This document shows, in pieces, positions 57,490-64,000 of a stretch of 64,000 nt of DNA. Source of the stretch: Bacillus sp. FJAT-49711 (GTDB lineage Bacteria > Bacillota > Bacilli > Bacillales > Bacillaceae_C); assembly GCF_018343715.1 (NCBI RefSeq), contig NZ_JAGYPL010000001.1:310001-374000 (forward strand), given 5' to 3'. The translations under genes were made by a program, and so were the position numbers. Within the stretch, counting starts at the first letter, position 1; the number at the start of each line of letters is the position of its first letter. The notes under the pieces were generated by a model. It was not told where the DNA came from. It saw only the letters and a list, made by a program, of their open reading frames with translations, and did not search any database.

Positions 57490-58773
57490 TTAACTTTTAT
57501 TGATTTTTTCATATATTGATGCAAGTGCTTGTTCAAATTTTCCTGTTAGCTTTGGTTTATAGTATTGCTTCCGCTTCAATTTATCAGGGAGATATTGCTG
57601 TTTGACCCAACCATTATCATAATCATGAGGGTATTTGTAATCAATGCCTCTTCCTAGAGCTTTTGCTCCTTTATAGTGGGCGTCTTTTAAATGGAGCGGA
57701 ACTTCTCCACTCAAGCCTGCTCGAATGTCAGCCAATGCTTCATCAATGGCACATATGGCAGAATTAGATTTTGGTGATAAGCATAATTCTATAACAGCAT
57801 TTGCTAGTGGAATTCGTGCTTCTGGAAAGCCAATTTTTTCTGCAGTTTGAATCGCTGCTAATGTCCGTGGACCTGCTTGTGGATTTGCAAGCCCAATATC
57901 TTCATAAGCAATCACGAGCAATCTCCTCGAAATACTCGGTAGGTCGCCTGCTTCAATTAAACGGCCTAAATAATGAAGAGCTGCGTTCGCGTCGCTTCCC
58001 CTTATGGATTTTTGAAAGCCGCTTAGTACATCATAATGGGCATCTCCGTCTTTATCATGTGCCAAGCTTTTCTTTTGAAGGCATTCTTCGGCAATCGCTT
58101 CAGTTATATAAATCACGCCGCCTTCATCTGGTTCAGTCGATAATACAGCTAGTTCTAATGCATTTAATGAACTTCTAGCATCTCCATTACTTGCTATTGC
58201 TAAATGATCTAAAGCTTTTTCCTCCAAAGAAATTGAATAAGAACCGAGCCCTCTTACAGGATCTTCCAATGCTCTCTGTAAAGTCTCTTTTATCTCCGTA
58301 TCAGTTAAAGGAAATAACTCGAAAATTTGACAACGGCTTCTAATGGCGGGATTTATGGCGTGATACGGATTACTTGTTGTGGCACCTATTAAAATAATCA
58401 TTCCGTTTTCTAAATATGGTAGCAAGAAATCTTGTTTTCCTTTATCAAGTCTATGGACCTCATCCAATAATAAAATTACCTTCCCGCTCATTTTCCCTTC
58501 TGCAGCTACAATTTCCATATCTTTTTTATTATTTGTTACGGCATTTAGTGTTCTGAAGGCATATTTTGTACTTCCTGCAATTGCACTGGCTATCGATGTT
58601 TTTCCGATTCCGGGAGGACCATATAATATCATTGAAGACAGTTGTTTTGCTTTCACCATTCTTGCTATAATTTTCCCTTCTCCAACTAAATGCTGCTGCC
58701 CAGCTATCTCTTCTATTGATTGGGGGCGCATTCTAAAGGCCAAAGGTTGTGTTTTCACAGTTAATCTCTCCAA
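57490..58773 (-). CDS. rarA: Replication-associated recombination ATPase RarA
   Basis: The 427-residue AAA+ protein (MgsA/YrvN) acts at stalled forks. Walker A GPPGIGKTS at 52-60, Walker B LLLDEVHRLDKGKQD, sensor 1 IGATTSNP, and the C-terminal tetramerisation part (DYDNGWVKQQYLPDKL). It is transcribed leftward, convergent with tcdA, as in B. subtilis. Confidence 0.95.
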   Translation of the reverse strand: MERLTVKTQPLAFRMRPQSIEEIAGQQHLVGEGKIIARMVKAKQLSSMILYGPPGIGKTSIASAIAGSTKYAFRTLNAVTNNKKDMEIVAAEGKMSGKVILLLDEVHRLDKGKQDFLLPYLENGMIILIGATTSNPYHAINPAIRSRCQIFELFPLTDTEIKETLQRALEDPVRGLGSYSISLEEKALDHLAIASNGDARSSLNALELAVLSTEPDEGGVIYITEAIAEECLQKKSLAHDKDGDAHYDVLSGFQKSIRGSDANAALHYLGRLIEAGDLPSISRRLLVIAYEDIGLANPQAGPRTLAAIQTAEKIGFPEARIPLANAVIELCLSPKSNSAICAIDEALADIRAGLSGEVPLHLKDAHYKGAKALGRGIDYKYPHDYDNGWVKQQYLPDKLKRKQYYKPKLTGKFEQALASIYEKINKS

Positions 58774-58822
58774 ACTGACGTTCTATACTATTCATTCTAT
58801 CATAACAAAACATCAGCATGTA

Positions 58823-58851
58823 TGCATTTAAGAATATGTATGTGCTATAAT
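58823..58851 (+). promoter_or_regulatory. Candidate promoter of the YczE-cymR-desulfurase-mnmA series
   Basis: Extended -10 TGCTATAAT (58843-58851) with a weak -35 TGCATT 17 nt before it. Confidence 0.5.
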
Positions 58852-58877
58852 TGAGCAATGCAAAGGAGTAAACGCGT

Positions 58878-59543
58878 ATGCCAAAACATAAAAATAGTTT
58901 TTTCAGACTCATTATTTTTACGGTAGGCTTACTAATCATGTCTTTGGGGATTGTGTTAATGATTATATCGAACTTTGGCGTTTCTCCTTGGGATGTATTG
59001 CATGTAGGTCTTTATTATCAATTAGGATTGTCGATTGGCACTTGGTCCGTTCTCGTTGGTGTAACAATATTAGGAAGTTCAGCAATTTTAATGAAGAAAT
59101 GGCCCCAATATGGTGCATATTTAAATATGATTCTAATTGGTGTTTTTATAGATATGTTTATGCTTCTTCCATTTTTGACCGAACCAAATAGTCTGTTAGG
59201 AACAATAATTATGTTTTTTATAGGCATGCTCCTTTACTCATATGGAATGGGTATTTATTTGTCAGCTAAGCTTGGAGCGGGACCGAGGGATAGTTTTATG
59301 CTTGCCATACAGGAGAAAACTGGCTGGAAAGTATCGACGGTTCGTAGAATAATGGAAATAGCTGTTCTTTTTGTGGGATGGCTCCTAGGTGGGCCGGTTT
59401 TTATCGGCACACTTATATTCAGTGTCGCTATAGGAACGTTCATCGGTTTTGCTTTACCGCAATGCCAACAATTAACTGATAAAATATTAGAAAAAAATAT
59501 AAATAATCACATTGAGAAAGAACTAGAACGAGGTGCAAGTTAA
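58878..59543 (+). CDS. YczE/YitT-type membrane protein
   Basis: The 221-residue protein has five membrane helices or so. NFGVSPWDVLHVGL and AKLGAGPRDSFMLAIQEKTG form the repeat typical of YczE-like proteins. The function is unknown; YczE itself is tied to antibiotic regulation in B. subtilis. AAAGGAG lies 9 nt from the ATG. The stop overlaps the cymR start (TAATG), implying coupled expression with the cysteine regulator. Confidence 0.82.
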   Translation: MPKHKNSFFRLIIFTVGLLIMSLGIVLMIISNFGVSPWDVLHVGLYYQLGLSIGTWSVLVGVTILGSSAILMKKWPQYGAYLNMILIGVFIDMFMLLPFLTEPNSLLGTIIMFFIGMLLYSYGMGIYLSAKLGAGPRDSFMLAIQEKTGWKVSTVRRIMEIAVLFVGWLLGGPVFIGTLIFSVAIGTFIGFALPQCQQLTDKILEKNINNHIEKELERGAS

Positions 59544-59962
59544 TGAAAATTTCAACAAAAGGAAGATATGGATTAACGATTATGATTGAGCTGGCAAAAA
59601 GACATGGTGAGGGGCCTATTTCATTGAAGTCCATTGCACAAACCCACGATCTCTCAGAGCATTATTTAGAACAGTTGGCTGGACCGCTTCGCAATGCTGG
59701 TCTTGTTAGAAGTATAAGGGGAGCCTATGGCGGCTATGTTTTGGCTGATGAGCCTGCAAACATTACGGCTGGAGATATTATTCGTGTATTGGAAGGTCCT
59801 ATTAGTCCTGTTGAAGGGATAGAAGATGAAGAACCGGCTAAACGTAAATTATGGATGAGAATTCGAGATGCGGTAAAAGATGTTTTGGATAATACAACAG
59901 TAGAGGATCTGGCCAATCATTCAGAAGATGATACGCCCGATGCTTATATGTTCTATATCTAA
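59543..59962 (+). CDS. cymR: Rrf2-family cysteine metabolism repressor CymR
   Basis: The 139-residue winged-helix regulator is close to B. subtilis CymR throughout (MKISTKGRYGLTIMIELAK, YLEQLAGPLRNAGLV, VRSIRGAYGGYVL, EGPISPVEG). CymR acts with cysteine synthase CysK to repress cysteine uptake and synthesis genes. Its partner is not in this window. The next gene uses cysteine as sulfur donor. Confidence 0.95.
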   Translation: MKISTKGRYGLTIMIELAKRHGEGPISLKSIAQTHDLSEHYLEQLAGPLRNAGLVRSIRGAYGGYVLADEPANITAGDIIRVLEGPISPVEGIEDEEPAKRKLWMRIRDAVKDVLDNTTVEDLANHSEDDTPDAYMFYI

Positions 59963-59983
59963 TTTTTAGAAACAGGTGAAAAC

Positions 59984-61126
59984 ATGGATAGAATATATTT
60001 AGATCATGCGGCAACGACTCCCATTCATCCGCTTGTTGCAGAAAAAATTGTCTCTACAATGACAGACACATTTGGCAATCCATCCAGCATCCACTCATAT
60101 GGACGTGAGGCAAGAAAGGTACTAGATGAATCACGAACGATATTGGCAAACAGTATAAACGCTCTATTTTCCGAAATTGTATTTACGAGTGGTGGAACGG
60201 AGGCTGATAATTTAGCAATTATTGGTGCGGCTCGAGCGAATAAACATAAAGGCAATCATATCATCACAACGACTATCGAGCATCATGCTGTTCTCCATGC
60301 ATGTCACTTTCTTGAAAAGGAAGGATTTGAAATTACGTATTTGGCACCGGATGAACAAGGTATCATTAGTGCTGAATTAGTTCAACAATCTTTGCGCCCG
60401 GAAACGATACTTGTTTCGATTATGTACGGGAATAATGAAGTTGGCGCTATTCAGCCTATTAAAGAAATCGCTGATGCTTTATTATCTCATCAGGCAATAT
60501 TTCATACTGATGCGGTCCAAGCTTACGGTGCAATCAAGATGGATGTAAAAAAACTGCATGTCGATTTGCTTTCTGTATCTGCACATAAAATAAATGGACC
60601 AAAAGGAATTGGTTTTTTATATGTGAAATCTGGAACAAAAATAAATCCTAGTACGTTTGGAGGGGAGCAAGAATTAAAAAGGCGTGCTGGGACTGAAAGT
60701 CTGCCCTTAATTGCAGGTTTTACTGAAGCCTCAGCTTTAGCAATGAGAGAGATGGATGCAAAAAATAGTTTTTATCAAAAATTAAAAGAAACTTTTTTGC
60801 AGACTTTATATGCTGAGAACGTTCATTTTCATGTGAATGGATCTCTCGATGCCTCCCTTCCACATATATTAAATATTAGTTTTCCAGGAACTGATGTTGA
60901 GGCGATGCTTGTGAATCTGGACATGGCTGGGATTTCAGCTTCCAGTGGATCCGCTTGTACAGCAGGTTCAATCGAACCATCACATGTTCTTGTCGCCATG
61001 TTTGGACCAAATTCAGAGAGAATTCGTAATTCGATTCGTTTTAGTTTCGGTTCTGATAATAAAATGAATGAAGTAAGTGAAGCCGCAAAAGAAACAGCAA
61101 GAATTGTTCATAGGCTTCAAAATTGA
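59984..61126 (+). CDS. iscS: Cysteine desulfurase (YrvO/IscS type)
   Basis: The 380-residue PLP enzyme takes sulfur from cysteine and hands it to MnmA. PLP Lys202 is in SAHKINGPKG and the persulfide Cys325 in SSGSACTAGS, on a short loop. TSGGTEADN and HTDAVQ are the other family motifs. In B. subtilis the copy next to mnmA is dedicated to tRNA thiolation. 14 bp separate it from mnmA. Confidence 0.95.
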   Translation: MDRIYLDHAATTPIHPLVAEKIVSTMTDTFGNPSSIHSYGREARKVLDESRTILANSINALFSEIVFTSGGTEADNLAIIGAARANKHKGNHIITTTIEHHAVLHACHFLEKEGFEITYLAPDEQGIISAELVQQSLRPETILVSIMYGNNEVGAIQPIKEIADALLSHQAIFHTDAVQAYGAIKMDVKKLHVDLLSVSAHKINGPKGIGFLYVKSGTKINPSTFGGEQELKRRAGTESLPLIAGFTEASALAMREMDAKNSFYQKLKETFLQTLYAENVHFHVNGSLDASLPHILNISFPGTDVEAMLVNLDMAGISASSGSACTAGSIEPSHVLVAMFGPNSERIRNSIRFSFGSDNKMNEVSEAAKETARIVHRLQN

Positions 61127-61137
61127 AAGGAAGATGA

Positions 61138-62254
<1,117 letters not shown>

Positions 62255-62256
<2 letters not shown>

Positions 62257-62290
62257 ACTGCTTATCACTTTTATGATAGGCAGTTTTTTT
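62255..62290 (+). terminator. mnmA terminator
   Basis: AAACTGCTTATCA / TGATAGGCAGTTT with one G-U pair, then T-run. Confidence 0.85.
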
Positions 62291-62335
62291 TATGATATAA
62301 TTTAAGTCAATTATTGAAAGTCCGGAGTGAATAGA

Positions 62336-63007
62336 ATGGATAAAAATTTACAAGGAATTGAATTTTTACAAAAAGGAAATGTTGAAAAAGCAATTCAAAT
62401 GTTTACGGAAGCGATAGAAGAAAATCCTCACGATGCTGTGGGATATGTGAATTTTGCCAACGTCCTTATTTCAGTAGGCGAGCTAGAGCGAGCTGAGCAA
62501 TTTTTAAAAAGAGCGATAGAAATCGATGAGAAAGCATCGGCAGCTTATTATAGTTACGGTAATCTATACTTCAATAAAGAGCGTTATGATAAAGCGGCAG
62601 GAATGTTTGAGAAGGCTCTCGCGATTGGGCCGGAAACGAATGATCTCCAATACATGCTGGGAATGTGTTTTGTGAATCTTGGAAGAAATGAATTATCACT
62701 ACCTTATTTGCAAAGAAGTGTGGAGCTTAATGATCAAGATATAGAAGCAAGATTTCAATACGCGCTATCATTGGCACGAAGCGAAGTTTATGATGAGGCG
62801 ATAAAACAATTGGAGACAGTGATTAAAGAAGATTCTTATCATGCGGATGCCTTTTATAATTTAGGTGTTGCTTATTTAGCTCACCATGATGATACTGAAA
62901 AGTCACTTCATTGTTTTGATAAAGCTTTGGATATTCAACCAAATCATGCACTCGCAGGAAACGGCAAGAAGCTAGTGGAAGAATTGTCGGAAGAAAAAGG
63001 GCAGTAA
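62336..63007 (+). CDS. yrrB: Tetratricopeptide repeat protein YrrB
   Basis: The 223-residue soluble protein is made almost wholly of six TPR units (for example AIQMFTEAIEENPHDAVGY and KAAGMFEKALAIGPETND), a scaffold for protein contacts. Position between mnmA and recD2 equals B. subtilis yrrB. GGAGTG is 6 nt before the ATG. The partner is unknown. Confidence 0.92.
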   Translation: MDKNLQGIEFLQKGNVEKAIQMFTEAIEENPHDAVGYVNFANVLISVGELERAEQFLKRAIEIDEKASAAYYSYGNLYFNKERYDKAAGMFEKALAIGPETNDLQYMLGMCFVNLGRNELSLPYLQRSVELNDQDIEARFQYALSLARSEVYDEAIKQLETVIKEDSYHADAFYNLGVAYLAHHDDTEKSLHCFDKALDIQPNHALAGNGKKLVEELSEEKGQ

Positions 63008-63031
63008 ACCACTAGAATGGGGGAATCAATT

Positions 63032-64000
63032 ATGACTGTTCAGGATTCTCTTGATTTATTTCAAGAAAACGAAATATATATTAAAGGTCGACATCTTGTC
63101 ACGATTTTTCATAATGAACAAAACTTTTATTCTGTCATCCGAATTAGAGTAGACGGAACAAATGTGGATCACAAGGAAAAAGAGGCGGTTGTCACCGGTT
63201 TTTTTCCTAAGCTTCATGACCAGGAAACGTATATTTTTTATGGTCAATTTAAAGAGCATCCGAAATTCGGATTGCAATTTAATGCTGACCATTTTAAAAA
63301 AGAATTGCCTCAAACGAAGCAAGGGGTCGTCACTTATTTATCAAGTGATTTATTCAAGGGTATAGGAAAAAAAACAGCGGAACGAATAGTTGAAACACTT
63401 GGTGAAAATGCTATATCCCGAATCTTGGGACAGCCATCCCTACTTGATGAAGTGCCAAAGCTTGCTCCTGAAACGGCAAAACAGTTATACGATACTTTGC
63501 TTGAGCATCAAGGGCTTGAACAAGTCATGATTGGACTAAATCAATACGGTTTTGGACCGCAAATTTCAATGAAAATATATCAAGTGTATAAAGATGAGAC
63601 GTTGAGTGTTTTGCAAAAAAATCCCTTTCAACTAATTGAAGATGTGGAAGGGATCGGTTTCGTAAGAGCGGATGAACTAGGAAGTCAGCTAGGGATAACC
63701 GGGAGTCATCCTGATCGAATCAAAGCGGGTTGTTTATACGTTTTGGAGCAAGAATGTTTAAAAAATGGACATGTATATTTAGATAGCGCGGAAATTCTTG
63801 AAAAAGTAAAAATTTTACTAGAAGAAAGCCAAAGAATTGACATCCCTTTTCAGGATATTGCAACACAATTAATTAACCTTGAAGAAGAAGGGAAAATTGT
63901 TGGCGAAAACAAGCGTGTGTATATGCCTTCTTTGTATTTCTCAGAAAAAGGAATTGTATCAAATATCGAACGGATTATGGAGCAAACGGAATATGCCGAA
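63032..64000 (+). CDS. recD2: RecD2-type DNA helicase, N-terminal part (3' truncated by window)
   Basis: The frame is open from ATG 63032 to the window edge (323 codons). It begins TVQDSLDLFQENEIYIKGR with an OB-like domain (YTYIFYGQF-type strands) followed by helix-hairpin-helix units (LFKGIGKKTAERIVETLG; LIEDVEGIGFVRADELG). This is the N-terminal architecture of RecD2/YrrC, a 5'-3' SF1B helicase in replication-fork repair; the ATPase domains lie beyond the window. GGGGGAA precedes the ATG. Confidence 0.93.
   Translation, partial: MTVQDSLDLFQENEIYIKGRHLVTIFHNEQNFYSVIRIRVDGTNVDHKEKEAVVTGFFPKLHDQETYIFYGQFKEHPKFGLQFNADHFKKELPQTKQGVVTYLSSDLFKGIGKKTAERIVETLGENAISRILGQPSLLDEVPKLAPETAKQLYDTLLEHQGLEQVMIGLNQYGFGPQISMKIYQVYKDETLSVLQKNPFQLIEDVEGIGFVRADELGSQLGITGSHPDRIKAGCLYVLEQECLKNGHVYLDSAEILEKVKILLEESQRIDIPFQDIATQLINLEEEGKIVGENKRVYMPSLYFSEKGIVSNIERIMEQTEYAE

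Overview
The window is a 64 kb stretch of the chromosome of an endospore-forming, low-GC Bacillaceae bacterium. Gene order follows the Bacillus subtilis valS-folC-maf-radC-mre-min-spoIVF-rplU-obg / safA-bofC-ruv-queA-tgt-secDF-recJ-relA / hisS-aspS-cymR-mnmA-recD2 core. Sporulation genes (spoIIB, spoIVFA/FB, spo0B, safA, bofC, spoVB) mark it as a spore former. The species cannot be fixed from the sequence alone.

Layout. 1-2.05 kb: 3' end of valS, then folC. 2.05-13.25 kb: a complete type IV pilus (T4P) locus between folC and spoIIB, where the B. subtilis map has, as I recall it, only the prepilin peptidase gene comC. It holds two minor pilins, a lipoprotein, extension ATPase PilB, retraction ATPase PilT, platform protein PilC, a major-type pilin, prepilin peptidase PilD/ComC and the PilM/PilN/PilO-like alignment proteins, plus a divergently transcribed pilin-like protein carrying a 39-residue tandem beta-repeat. 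13.3-22.2 kb: spoIIB, maf, radC, mreBCD, minCD, spoIVFA/FB. 22.2-28.4 kb: rng (RNase G, absent from B. subtilis), the L21-leader/rplU/prp/rpmA operon, spo0B, obg, pheB and niaR. 28.6-39.2 kb: safA, a CotS/YsxE-like kinase-fold gene, bofC, a sigma-B-type stress gene, ruvAB, queA, tgt, yajC, yrzE, yrbG, spoVB. 39.3-48.8 kb: comN, secDF, a cation efflux gene, recJ, apt, relA, dtd. 48.8-52.6 kb is accessory and degraded: GC-rich palindromic repeats, a small membrane protein, a truncated ECF-sigma remnant and an SH3b-amidase. 52.6-64 kb: a T-box leader with hisS-aspS, 6S RNA, tcdA, rarA, a YczE-like gene, cymR, the cysteine desulfurase gene, mnmA, yrrB and the start of recD2.

How the genes work together. 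The pilus genes supply every expected cytoplasmic and membrane component of a Gram-positive T4P, including retraction, so this is more than a competence pseudopilus. mreBCD, minCD and spoIIB control cell shape and septum placement. cymR, the desulfurase gene and mnmA link cysteine supply to tRNA thiolation. tgt/queA, tcdA and dtd handle tRNA modification and quality control. relA/apt connect to (p)ppGpp and purine balance. Control elements readable in the sequence include an L21 leader, a His T-box, 6S RNA, a sigma-B-type promoter, a sigma-E-type promoter and many intrinsic terminators.

The least ordinary features are the T4P locus with its beta-repeat pilin-like protein, two families of dispersed palindromic repeats with shorter elements nested inside them, a 15-codon ORF coupled to minC, a triplicated 27-nt unit in the L21 leader, an apparent AUA start in yrzE, and a sigma-factor remnant fused out of frame to another gene's tail. 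No CRISPR array, tRNA or rRNA gene, or intact transposase was seen.
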